Below, in pieces: positions 8,048 to 15,448 of a stretch of 33,072 nucleotides of DNA (within the stretch, counting starts at the first letter, position 1; each line of letters starts with the position of its first letter). The notes below the pieces were generated by a model. It searched no databases. It had not been told where the DNA came from and worked only from the letters and a program-made list of their open reading frames with translations. The translations under genes were made by a program, and so were the position numbers. Source of the stretch: Olavius algarvensis associated proteobacterium Delta 3 (lineage in GTDB: Bacteria; Desulfobacterota; Desulfobacteria; Desulfobacterales; CAFBRK01); contig CAFBRK010000168.1 of assembly GCA_903231505.1 (NCBI GenBank), positions 1-33,072 of the forward strand, given 5' to 3'.

Positions 8048-8786
8048 AGCCTCGGAGCTCATGGTCTTTTATGAAAACATGCTCGCGCTCAACAACGTGA
8101 CGATCCGTTGCGGTGAGCAACGGATCGTCGGTGTGTTCGGGGCGAACAGCGCCGGTAAATCCACCCTCATGTATGCGCTTTCGGGCATCCTGCTCGATAT
8201 CCAGAAGAAAGAGGTCATGGCCGGTGGAGAGCGGATCACCATCGCGGGCTCGATCCGTTTCATGGATCGCGACATCATGGACCTCAAGCCGAGTCGCCGG
8301 GCAAAAATGGGGATTGTCCTCTGCCCGGAACGTCGGCGTATTTTCAACGAAAGCACGGTGCTCGAAAATCTGAAAATCGGGGGCTACCTGGCGAGCGCGA
8401 CCCAGAAGAAGGATACTCTTGATTATATTTTCACCATCTTTCCGGCCCTGGCCAAGCTGAGAAACCGTCTCGGCGGCTTTCTGAGCGGCGGCGAACAGCA
8501 GATGCTGGCCATCGGCCGGGCCCTCATGGCACAACCGAAAATCCTGCTTCTGGACGAACCCCTGATGGGTCTCAGCCCGCTCATGCAGACTATCCTAATG
8601 CGGGCGACCCTGGAGATTCGGCGCCAGCGGAAAATCGCCATCATCGTCACCGAGCAGTATGCCCGGCCGGTGATGCCGATCGTCGATTATGCCTTTATCC
8701 TGGAAAACGGATCGGCGGTACTGGAAGGAACGCGGAAGGCGTTGATGGATAATCCGGATGTTAAGGCGGCCTATTTCGGCGTTTAG
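8040..8786 (+). CDS. livF: Branched-chain amino acid-type ABC transporter ATPase LivF
   Basis: A 248-residue second ATPase of the importer. Walker A is GANSAGKST, the signature LSGGEQQMLAIGRALM is canonical, and Walker B is LLLDEPLMGLSP. The region ending IVTEQYARP corresponds to the LivF-type switch, which carries Gln rather than His. Since LivF has a normal signature and LivG a degenerate one, the two ATP sites may be unequal. The gene ends the transporter operon; a hairpin-rich spacer of 294 bp separates it from the ligase fusion. Confidence 0.92.
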   Translation: MLEASELMVFYENMLALNNVTIRCGEQRIVGVFGANSAGKSTLMYALSGILLDIQKKEVMAGGERITIAGSIRFMDRDIMDLKPSRRAKMGIVLCPERRRIFNESTVLENLKIGGYLASATQKKDTLDYIFTIFPALAKLRNRLGGFLSGGEQQMLAIGRALMAQPKILLLDEPLMGLSPLMQTILMRATLEIRRQRKIAIIVTEQYARPVMPIVDYAFILENGSAVLEGTRKALMDNPDVKAAYFGV

Positions 8787-8980
8787 GTGAGAGCGACGCC
8801 AACAGAATCCCAATATTTTTGTTGTGCAACGGTTCGCCGGCACTGCGACGTACTATCAGTACGCCTCGTGCCACAAAGCTCGCACGCGGCGATCTTGGAA
8901 TTCTAACAGCGCCGCTGTGTAGAGTACAGAACTTGAAAATGGGCGCCGTAAAAATTGCATGGCATGAAATGGAAAAAGCC

Positions 8981-9047
8981 CCCCTCCCTCTGACTCCCTC
9001 CCACCAGGGGAGGGAAGGAGAAACCTCCCCCTTGAGGGGGGAGGTTT
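8981..9047. repeat. Double hairpin repeat before the ligase gene
   Basis: CCCCTCCC/GGGGAGGG (8981-8988 and 9007-9014) repeats the element at 2685-2742. It is followed by an 11-bp stem AAACCTCCCCC/GGGGGAGGTTT (9021-9031 and 9037-9047). There is no T-run, so a terminator is not supported. It would form strong structure 34 bases before the next ATG. Confidence 0.65.
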
Positions 9048-9080
9048 GGTGGGGGTGATAGACTTATCAAATTCTAAATA

Positions 9081-11339
9081 ATGAAGAGCGACTTGACCAC
9101 ATTGGAGACGGAAACCACCTTTACCCGGTTTGACCGGATGAGTGAGATGTATCCGGAGAACGCTGCCGTGGTGTATCTTGGTAAATCTTACGCCTACCGG
9201 GATCTCCGGGATATGAGTGAACGTTTTGCGGGTGGTCTTTCGGATATGGGCATCGGCAAGGGCGACCGTGTGATGCTCTATCTGGCCAACTCCATCCAGT
9301 GGGTCGTGGCCTTTCTCGGTATCCAGAAACTCGGTGCGGTCGCCGTGCCGGTGTCGCCCATCTATACGTCCCAGGAAATCGAATACATGATGAACGATGC
9401 CGGGGCGGAAACCGTGGTCTGCATGGACACCAATTTCTGCTATGTGCAGGAGACCTTCGGAGCCACCGGACTCAAACGGGCCATCGTCACCAACCTGGTC
9501 GACCTGCTGCCGGCCTGGAAACGGGTGCTCGGATTTCTTTTTGATATTCTGCCCTCCGGCAAGGTGGACCGGGACAGCCGGGTGGTTTCTTTCCGCTCGA
9601 TGCTCCAGCACCCGCCGTTGCAGAACACCGTCCACATCGATCCGGCCGAAGATCTGTCTTACATCCTTTACACCGGGGGTACCACAGGATTTCCCAAGGG
9701 GGTCCCCGGTACCCATATCGGCATGACGTCCTACGTCAACGACGTGACCGAAGATGTTGCCGGCGACCATATATTGGAGGGCAAGGATACCTACATCGCC
9801 ATCAATCCCCTGTTTCACATTATGGCCCTGGGGTTGTTCATGTCCCTCGGGCTCAACAAGGGGAACACCACCATGCTGATGCCGTTTCCCCAGGTGGACG
9901 CCATTCTGGAAACCATCCAGCGTTACGGCGTCCGCTGGATTCTTGGTGTACCGGCCCTCTACCGGATGATCCTGGAGAATGATCGACTCGACCGCTACGA
10001 CCTCACCTCTTTGAAATACTGCTATTGCGGCGGGGATGTACTTCCGGAAGAAGTCAAGGAACGGTGGCGGGAACGATGCGGCCTTCCGATCTACCAGGTA
10101 TATGGATCCACCGAAGTCGGGCATGTCTCCTACAGTAAAATCGGGATTGAGCCGAGCCCCAGAGCCATCGGGTTCCCCCTCAACAGCCGTGAGTGTCTTA
10201 TCGTGGATCCTGCCACACTTCAGCCGGTCCCGCAAAATGAGAGCGGAGAGCTCCTGGTGACCTCCCCTTACACACTCAAGGAATATTACAATAAACCGGA
10301 AGAGACCCGGAAAGCTTACGTGGAACTGCACGGCAAAACCTGGTGCCGAATGGGAGATTTTGTCAGCCGGGAGGATTCCGGTGAATTGATTTACGTGGAA
10401 CGTTCTGCGGACATTATCAAACATAAAGGTTATCGTGTTTCCGCCTCGGAGGTGGAGGCTATCCTCCAGGACCACCCAACGGTTATCGGAGCCTGTGTGG
10501 TCGGCATTCCGGACAGGCGTGTCGGAGAGCGGATCAAAGCCATCGTGGTGCTCAAGGAAGATGCCCGGGGCGTCGGCGGCGCGGAACTGATCAATTTCTG
10601 CAGGGAACGCCTGGCCCCGTACAAGGTACCCGGATACATCGAGTTCAGGGATATGCTGCCGAAATCGAAAGTGGGAAAGCTGCTGCGAAGAGAAGTGCGT
10701 GATGATGAGAAGCGGCGGATGGCCAAAGAGAAGCAGAAACATTTTACAAAGGAAAGGAGAGCTGGAATGGATCTGTTTGTGGCGATTCAGGAAAGACGAA
10801 GCTGCCGGGCGTTCATCGACGAACCGGTCGCCGAGGACATTATCGGCCAGATCCTCGAATCTGCCGTGTGGGCTCCGTCTCCGGCGAACGCGCAGCCCTG
10901 GGAGTTCACGGTGGTCACATCGCCGGAGAAACGGAAAGAGATCCATGCGGAGGGAGAACGGTGCCGCCAGTGGGCCATCGGCGCCAGCGGGTGGAAATGG
11001 CTGGAGAAATATAGCCTCGATTTCCTCTCCCAGGCTCCCGTTATCATTGCGGTGACCGGAAACCCCGAAAAGACCGGTATGGATATGTTCCAGGAAGAGG
11101 GAACCGTTGGATACCAGCATGCGTGTGCGGCGGCAATTCAGAACATGCTGTTATCCGCTCATGCACTGGGGTTGGGCAGCCTCTGGTTTACGCTGTTCGA
11201 CAAGGCACCCATGAGAAAAATCCTGGATATTCCGGACGAGAAAACCCCCATCGCCCTGGTGTGCATCGGAAAACCCGCAGGAGACGTTCAACCGGTGCCG
11301 CGAAAAAGCCTTGAGAAGGTTGTCCGCTATATCCGGTAG
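9081..11339 (+). CDS. Acyl-CoA synthetase (AMP-binding) fused to nitroreductase
   Basis: A 752-residue two-domain protein. Residues 1-555 are a class I adenylate-forming ligase with YTGGTTGFPKG (from residue 197), YGSTEVG, a motor hinge near RSADIIKHKGYRVSASEVE and the C-terminal catalytic Lys in PKSKVGKLLRRE. Residues 563-752 are an FMN nitroreductase: IQERRSCRAF, then WAPSPANAQPWEF, and a late LGLGSLWFT. The ligase should form an acyl- or aryl-CoA; the nitroreductase domain would reduce or oxidise a substrate with NAD(P)H, but which one is unknown. The linker is encoded by what looks like an old ribosome site (see the separate entry). Its place downstream of the Liv-type importer suggests it activates the imported acid. 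A 754-codon antisense open frame covers the same stretch and is not credible. Confidence 0.9.
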   Translation: MKSDLTTLETETTFTRFDRMSEMYPENAAVVYLGKSYAYRDLRDMSERFAGGLSDMGIGKGDRVMLYLANSIQWVVAFLGIQKLGAVAVPVSPIYTSQEIEYMMNDAGAETVVCMDTNFCYVQETFGATGLKRAIVTNLVDLLPAWKRVLGFLFDILPSGKVDRDSRVVSFRSMLQHPPLQNTVHIDPAEDLSYILYTGGTTGFPKGVPGTHIGMTSYVNDVTEDVAGDHILEGKDTYIAINPLFHIMALGLFMSLGLNKGNTTMLMPFPQVDAILETIQRYGVRWILGVPALYRMILENDRLDRYDLTSLKYCYCGGDVLPEEVKERWRERCGLPIYQVYGSTEVGHVSYSKIGIEPSPRAIGFPLNSRECLIVDPATLQPVPQNESGELLVTSPYTLKEYYNKPEETRKAYVELHGKTWCRMGDFVSREDSGELIYVERSADIIKHKGYRVSASEVEAILQDHPTVIGACVVGIPDRRVGERIKAIVVLKEDARGVGGAELINFCRERLAPYKVPGYIEFRDMLPKSKVGKLLRREVRDDEKRRMAKEKQKHFTKERRAGMDLFVAIQERRSCRAFIDEPVAEDIIGQILESAVWAPSPANAQPWEFTVVTSPEKRKEIHAEGERCRQWAIGASGWKWLEKYSLDFLSQAPVIIAVTGNPEKTGMDMFQEEGTVGYQHACAAAIQNMLLSAHALGLGSLWFTLFDKAPMRKILDIPDEKTPIALVCIGKPAGDVQPVPRKSLEKVVRYIR
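10753..10769 (+). promoter_or_regulatory. Internal ribosome site and ATG at the ligase-nitroreductase junction
   Basis: AAAGGAG (10753-10759) lies seven bases before an in-frame ATG (10767), exactly where the nitroreductase domain begins (MDLFVAIQERRS). It suggests the fusion arose by loss of a stop between two adjacent genes. A free nitroreductase of about 190 residues may still be made from this site. Confidence 0.6.
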
Positions 11340-11393
11340 AAATATTATGAACAGAGAATGTTATCATCTTAAACCGTTCCCGTTATTTGGGCG

Positions 11394-11455
11394 GGTACAG
11401 TGCCCGGCCCGACAACCACAGAAGGGATGTCCAACGTAGGGCCGGGCACCGTACC
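11394..11455. repeat. Long inverted repeat after the ligase gene
   Basis: The 17-bp arms (11394-11410 and 11439-11455) pair with a single mismatch. The core is GTGCCCGGCCC/GGGCCGGGCAC, flanked by GGTAC/GTACC, with a 28-base loop. It lies 55 bp after the ligase stop and has no adjacent poly-T tract. It could stabilise the 3' end of the upstream message or be a mobile hairpin. Confidence 0.7.
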
Positions 11456-11488
11456 GGCCATTTCCGAGAGGCAGTCTTTTTCAAAAGC

Positions 11489-11550
11489 CCTCTCCCAGGG
11501 ATTCTGAAAAACATGAAAATCCGTTGCGTGCTCTGCGTCTCCGCGGTTAT
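11489..11550. repeat. Dispersed repeat, partial copy (CAGGGATTCTG...CTGCGTCTCCGCGG)
   Basis: This stretch resembles 14785-14845: both contain CAGGGATTCTG followed by an A-rich run and then a CTCTGCGTCTCTGCGGTG-like end. Such sequences are common dispersed repeats in Desulfobacterota. The short frame through it is not a gene. Confidence 0.5.
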
Positions 11551-11573
11551 AGGTTTAAGCATCTTCTGAGGAA

Positions 11574-12101
11574 ATGATTATGGTAAACAGCATACTAAAC
11601 GGGAAACGCATCCTTGCCGTGGATGACGAGCCGGATGTTCTGGAGACCCTGGAAGACCTGCTGGAAGATTACGAGGGCCTGATTCTCGACCAGGCGACGG
11701 ACTATGAGACCGGCTACCACCTGCTCCGATCCTGGACCTATGATGCAGTCATTTTAGATATTATGGGGGTGCGCGGCTTCGATCTGCTCAGCGCCTCGGT
11801 TCACCTGGGATTTCCAACAGTCATGCTCACCGCGCACGCACTCTCGTCAGAGGCGCTGAAGCAGTCCTTCGAAATGGGTGCGCGCGCCTACGTCCCCAAG
11901 GAAAAGATGATGGACATCCCCGATTTTCTCGAGGACGTGCTGTCCCTGGAGCATGGCGGCAGCGTGAAACAGACGTTTCAGCGCCTGGGCGGGTTCTTCA
12001 ACAAGAAGTTCGGTTCCAAGTGGATGGAGGATGAACGGTCATTCTGGGAGAAGGTGCAGAGTGGAAGCTACCTTCCGGACCCGGTGATCCTGAAAAAGTA
12101 G
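11574..12101 (+). CDS. Single-receiver response regulator with a C-terminal extension
   Basis: A 175-residue protein. Residues 10-130 form a CheY-like receiver: acidic pocket DDE at 17-19, phosphoacceptor Asp62 in VILDIMG, conserved Thr in VMLTAHA and Lys in YVPKEKM. The last 45 residues (FNKKFGSKWMEDERSFWEKV) show no DNA-binding or enzymatic domain, so it probably acts by protein contact. There is no histidine kinase within the window. The start is one of two close ATGs (the other is two codons in), with GAGGAA just upstream. Confidence 0.85.
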   Translation: MIMVNSILNGKRILAVDDEPDVLETLEDLLEDYEGLILDQATDYETGYHLLRSWTYDAVILDIMGVRGFDLLSASVHLGFPTVMLTAHALSSEALKQSFEMGARAYVPKEKMMDIPDFLEDVLSLEHGGSVKQTFQRLGGFFNKKFGSKWMEDERSFWEKVQSGSYLPDPVILKK

Positions 12102-12220
12102 CGCCTGTTGGTTTCCGGGAAAACAGCGCCGGCACAACATATGAATTTGAACAAATTTGCTTGACTGACCCCCCCGGCCGAATTCCGTCGAAAGAGGCCA
12201 TACTAAAGGAGGGACTGAAC

Positions 12221-12376
12221 TTGTCGACCAAAACGCAAATCCTGATATACCTGGCCCTGCTCGCCCTCCTTGATACGGCTATCCCCATACCGATCACGGC
12301 GATGCTCTTGATTATGGTCGTTTTCCAGAAGCCGGGATGGTTCAAAGATTCGGTTGAGGATATCTACCGGCGGTAG
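12221..12376 (+). CDS. Small membrane protein, 51 residues, TTG start
   Basis: A hydrophobic small protein with two short membrane-type stretches (ILIYLALLALLDTAIPIPI and TAMLLIMVVF), separated by Pro residues, and a polar tail GWFKDSVEDIYRR. An excellent ribosome site (AAAGGAGGG, 12205-12213) fixes the TTG start; the open frame extends upstream without support. I do not know a function. Similar short proteins with LLDTxIPIPITA cores occur in related bacteria, as far as I recall. It may be co-transcribed with the response regulator 120 bp upstream. Confidence 0.65.
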   Translation: MSTKTQILIYLALLALLDTAIPIPITAMLLIMVVFQKPGWFKDSVEDIYRR

Positions 12377-12487
12377 CGTATTCCGGTTCGATTTCTGGTT
12401 TCGGATAAATTTGATCAATTAGTACTTATGGGATTCGAACTTATCGACGTTACGATTTTAAAATTAATATTGTGAAGGGAGCTCTTT

Positions 12488-12763
12488 ATTAAAACGATAT
12501 CGATCGTACTGGTAATCCTGTTGGCAACGGCAACCAAAGCATCGGCTGGAATTGTCGTTATGGACAGTATGGATCTCGGGGGTACAGACCAAAACAGGCA
12601 GGCAGGGGTGACAACGCTGTGTATTGACGGTCTGAAGTTCGTCTATGCCTATAAATGGGCCGCCCAGAGCGGCACCCGAGGCGTTGGTGCAGGCGGTGGT
12701 GTCAGCCTCGTTCAGGTGTACGAAGAAAAGAATGGGCAAGTTGTGCCGGCTCGATGTAAATAG
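12488..12763 (+). CDS. Small exported protein with an apparent ATT start
   Basis: From an ATT codon at 12488 the frame gives a Sec signal peptide: KTIS, then a hydrophobic VLVILLATAT core and a cleavage site after KASA. The mature part has about 70 residues (GIVVMDSMDLGGT..., VTTLCIDGLKF, a GVGAGGG turn, VYEEKNGQVVPARCK). AGGGAG (12476-12481) sits six bases upstream, and an in-frame TGA (12473) excludes a start further up. The only other in-frame candidates (CTG, or TTG at 12521) would destroy the signal peptide. Either ATT initiates or an ATG was mutated or misread. The two Cys may form a disulfide in the periplasm. I do not recognise a named family. Confidence 0.6.
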   Translation: MKTISIVLVILLATATKASAGIVVMDSMDLGGTDQNRQAGVTTLCIDGLKFVYAYKWAAQSGTRGVGAGGGVSLVQVYEEKNGQVVPARCK

Positions 12764-12812
12764 TTCGTTTGTGGTGGCTTCAGAGCAAAGCGAAGCACTA
12801 TATGCAGTAATT

Positions 12813-13364
12813 TCATGAGCGCATTCTTTCTTTAAGTAGAAGATCGATCACCTCACCAGGGCTCTCCGCACGGAATATCGATTTCTGGTGTGGAGTTTTT
12901 AAAAACCCTTCCTTTTCGGCGGTGGTCAACATGAGTTCAAGCGGCGCATAGAAGCCGTTGACATTCAGCAACCCGCACGGCTTGGAGTGAAATCCCATCT
13001 GCTGTAGGGTGAATACTTCAAAAAACTCCTCGAACGTACCAATCCCACCCGGCAATGCGACGAACGCATCCGCAAGCTGGATCATGAGATGTTTTCTTTC
13101 ATGCATAGTGGGTAAAACGTGCAGTTCCGTCAAACCTTGATGGAAATTTTCCTTATCTTTTAATGCTTGAACGGTCACACCCAGAACTCTGCCACCCTCG
13201 GCTAAAGCGCTGTCGGCGAGCTGCTTCATAAGCCCGGTAGACGAGCCGCCATAAATACAGGTCAGTCCACGCACAGCAAGTTCGCGCCCCATCGCTGCAG
13301 CTGCCTCCATATATGCCGGATGATTACCGGTGCTTGACCCAAGAAAGACACAAATTGAATTCAT
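12813..13364 (-). CDS. LOG-family protein (cytokinin riboside 5'-monophosphate phosphoribohydrolase)
   Basis: A 183-residue cytosolic Rossmann-fold enzyme of the LOG/TIGR00730 family. The signatures are VFLGSSTG at the start, GGSSTGLM near residue 40 and LPGGIGTFEEF near residue 105. Family members hydrolyse nucleoside 5'-monophosphates to base and ribose 5-phosphate; the bacterial role is often nucleotide clean-up. Length is normal. It converges on the exported small protein with a gap of 49 bp. Upstream, about 213 bp without any recognisable feature separate it from the dehydrogenase. Confidence 0.9.
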   Translation of the reverse strand: MNSICVFLGSSTGNHPAYMEAAAAMGRELAVRGLTCIYGGSSTGLMKQLADSALAEGGRVLGVTVQALKDKENFHQGLTELHVLPTMHERKHLMIQLADAFVALPGGIGTFEEFFEVFTLQQMGFHSKPCGLLNVNGFYAPLELMLTTAEKEGFLKTPHQKSIFRAESPGEVIDLLLKERMRS

Positions 13365-13577
13365 AACATTTCTTTATTCAGCAAAAAGGTGCCAAACCTT
13401 GAATTGTGAATTAAGTTCATCAAAGTAAGTTTGAAACTTGGAGTCTTTTGCCATTTTAGTTTTCACTGATCTCACACTATGACTTACTGTGAAAATATTT
13501 GCGGTGGCCTGATTCGATAGACTTAGTTGATCGCACCTCAGTGGAGCCGTGTGGAGCGGATCCTGATAGTCATCCCG

Positions 13578-14591
13578 TTAAAAGCGAATGCAGATCTTCC
13601 CGAAATGCTTTCCCTCTCGAAGATATTCCATCGCTTCCTTGAGTTCTTCAAAAGCAAATACCCGATCAATCACGGGCTTTAGCTGATGCTGTGTCAGTGC
13701 CCGGGTCATGGCTTCAAAAGAGTCCCGATGCCCCACGGTGATTCCCTGCAGGCGTATCTTGCGGGTGACAATCAGCCCGAGGCCCACGCCCATGTTCACC
13801 CCGGAAAGAACACCGATCATGCTGACGGTCCCTCCCGGTCGAATAGCCCTCAGGGATTGGGGCAATGTCTTCTCCCCGCCCACCTCGACGATGTGATCGA
13901 CACCATCTCCCCTGGTGAGTTCTTTCACCGCTTTGCCCCACTCCGGAATCGTGATGTAGTTGATGCTTTCATCGGCACCCAACGCCATCGCGCGTTCCAG
14001 TTTCTCATCGCTGCTCGATGTGATGATCACAAGAGCCCCAAACAATTTGGCAAACTGCAGGGCAAATAGCGAGACCCCACCGGTACCCTGAACCAAAACC
14101 CGATCGCCCGCTTTCACATCCCCCTCGGCAACCAGTGCACTCCATGCCGTCAGCGCGGCGCAGGGCAGTGTGGCTGCCTCTTCGTCCGACAGGTAGCTTG
14201 GAACTTTTGCCACACCCTCCTCACTGAGGACCATGTACTCCTGCATAACGCCGTCGATCGGTGCGCCGAGGGTCGACGTAATCCGTGTCATATCGGGTTC
14301 ACCGGCAATCCAATTCTGCATGAACATTGGGCAAACCCGATCGCCCGCTGCTACGCGAGTGACACCGGCGCCAACCTGAACCACTTCACCGACTCCATCC
14401 GAAATGGGAATCAGCGGAAGCGTTCCCGTAAAGGATCCATACCCCCGCATCGGTACGACGAGATCCCGAAAGTTAAGAGACGCCGCTTTCATCCGAAGCA
14501 ACACTTCACCGCGCCCGGGCTCCGGCTTGTCCCGTTCGGCTATGGTCAGATGCTCCATAGACCAGTCATCCTGAATTTGAAATACCTTCAT
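13578..14591 (-). CDS. Zinc-independent MDR-family NAD(P)-dependent dehydrogenase / quinone oxidoreductase
   Basis: A 337-residue medium-chain dehydrogenase/reductase. The catalytic half contains SLNFRDLVVPMRGYG and PLIPISDGVGEVVQVGAGV. The nucleotide-binding half contains VLVQGTGGVSLFALQFAK and GADESINY. The Cys and His residues that bind catalytic zinc in alcohol dehydrogenases are not at the usual places, so a quinone-oxidoreductase or enoyl-reductase-like reaction is more likely. I chose the ATG preceded by GAGAGGAG, although the frame stays open 11 codons further upstream. It may belong with the MaoC gene in acyl or aryl catabolism, but a repeat-filled gap separates them. Confidence 0.88.
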   Translation of the reverse strand: MKVFQIQDDWSMEHLTIAERDKPEPGRGEVLLRMKAASLNFRDLVVPMRGYGSFTGTLPLIPISDGVGEVVQVGAGVTRVAAGDRVCPMFMQNWIAGEPDMTRITSTLGAPIDGVMQEYMVLSEEGVAKVPSYLSDEEAATLPCAALTAWSALVAEGDVKAGDRVLVQGTGGVSLFALQFAKLFGALVIITSSSDEKLERAMALGADESINYITIPEWGKAVKELTRGDGVDHIVEVGGEKTLPQSLRAIRPGGTVSMIGVLSGVNMGVGLGLIVTRKIRLQGITVGHRDSFEAMTRALTQHQLKPVIDRVFAFEELKEAMEYLREGKHFGKICIRF

Positions 14592-14916
14592 GGAATGCTC
14601 CTCTCCAGTTCTTATTGGGGTCATAATTTCACCGCAAAGGCGCCAAGATCACAGAGTCGATTATTTATTTTGCTTTCCGCTGACCCTTCGACATGTTCAG
14701 GACAGAAAGGACGAAAAACAAAAACATCGTCTGCCTATATTGATTTGGATGCGATATCTTTCTGAGGCAGCCCTTAGCCGGAATCCCCCTCTCAGGGATT
14801 CTGGAAAACAGAGACACCCTCTGCGCGCGCTACGTCTCTGCGGTGCGGTAAAGATCTATTTATTTCAATTGGGTCTCGTCGTGCCCTGATGCATTCGAAC
14901 TGAATTTATGCCCGAA
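14592..14916. other. Intergenic gap filled by a dispersed element
   Basis: No gene is seen between the dehydrogenase and MaoC genes. Most of the gap is the inverted-end repeat at 14630-14845, which includes a further common repeat fragment (CCCTTCGACATGTTCAGGAC, near 14685). Confidence 0.5.
14630..14845. repeat. MITE-like element with imperfect inverted ends
   Basis: The left end CACCGCAAAGGCGCCAAG (from 14630) and the right end, finishing CGTCTCTGCGGTG at 14845, are imperfect inverted copies over 27 bases. The right part resembles 11489-11550. It encodes nothing credible. Elements with CACCGCAGAGACGCAGAG-like ends are widespread intergenic repeats. Confidence 0.55.
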
Positions 14917-15396
14917 TCATAGATTCTGCCGGCACAGCAGAAAATTGACCGCTTTCATGCTCATGACCACCTGGCGGTCCTGGTTCAACACTTCGATGAA
15001 CGAATGAACCAGGCCGCGATCCGGCTTGGAGGTGGATCGTCGGGTCTCGCTGATGGTTACGCGGATGGAAAGCCGATCCCCGGCCCGCACGGGTTTGAGC
15101 CATCGCAGCGCGTCGACCCCGGGAGACCCTAAGCTCGCGTTTTTAGAAAGATAATGGTCCGAATAAAGACGCATCATCATTCCGGAGGTGTGCCATCCAC
15201 TCGCAATCAACCCGCCGTAAATAGTTTCCTTGGCGGCTTCCGGATCGGTGTGAAACAGTTGGGGATCGAATTCCTTGGCGAATGCGATGATCTCATCTTG
15301 AGTCACCGTGAGTTCACCAAACTCGTGAACCGAACCGGCCTTGTAATCTTCGAAGTAGCGATTCTCGATGGGTGCGGAAAACGTTGATGATGTCAT
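14917..15396 (-). CDS. MaoC-like dehydratase
   Basis: A 159-residue hotdog-fold protein of the MaoC/(R)-specific enoyl-CoA hydratase family. The hydratase motif is FAKEFDPQLFHTDPEAAK, with the catalytic Asp and His six apart, followed by IASGWHTSGMMMRL and the late LRWLKPVRAGDRLSIRV. It should hydrate an enoyl-CoA, or dehydrate the 3-hydroxyacyl-CoA. The frame is open 28 codons further upstream into the transporter gene. I placed the start at the ATG giving MTSSTFSAPIENRYFED, where family homology begins. It is probably co-transcribed with the SBF-like transporter 52 bp upstream. Confidence 0.88.
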   Translation of the reverse strand: MTSSTFSAPIENRYFEDYKAGSVHEFGELTVTQDEIIAFAKEFDPQLFHTDPEAAKETIYGGLIASGWHTSGMMMRLYSDHYLSKNASLGSPGVDALRWLKPVRAGDRLSIRVTISETRRSTSKPDRGLVHSFIEVLNQDRQVVMSMKAVNFLLCRQNL

Positions 15397-15448
15397 GACA
15401 AAGCTGCATCCGGGAAATGGTCGTGCCGTTGAAAAGTTTTCATGCAAT

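Noticed and set aside
8856..11120. Long antisense open frame of 754 codons
   Set aside because: It is a codon-bias shadow of the ligase-nitroreductase gene; its composition and lack of domains do not look like a protein.
11387..11569. 60-codon frame between the ligase and the response regulator
   Set aside because: It covers a long hairpin and a dispersed repeat and has no ribosome site.
12102..12131. Intrinsic terminator after the response regulator
   Set aside because: An imperfect hairpin is present (GCGCCTGTT with AACAGCGCC), but no T-tract follows.
14550..14889. Plus-strand frames in the gap before MaoC
   Set aside because: They run through a MITE-like element and share no protein similarity.
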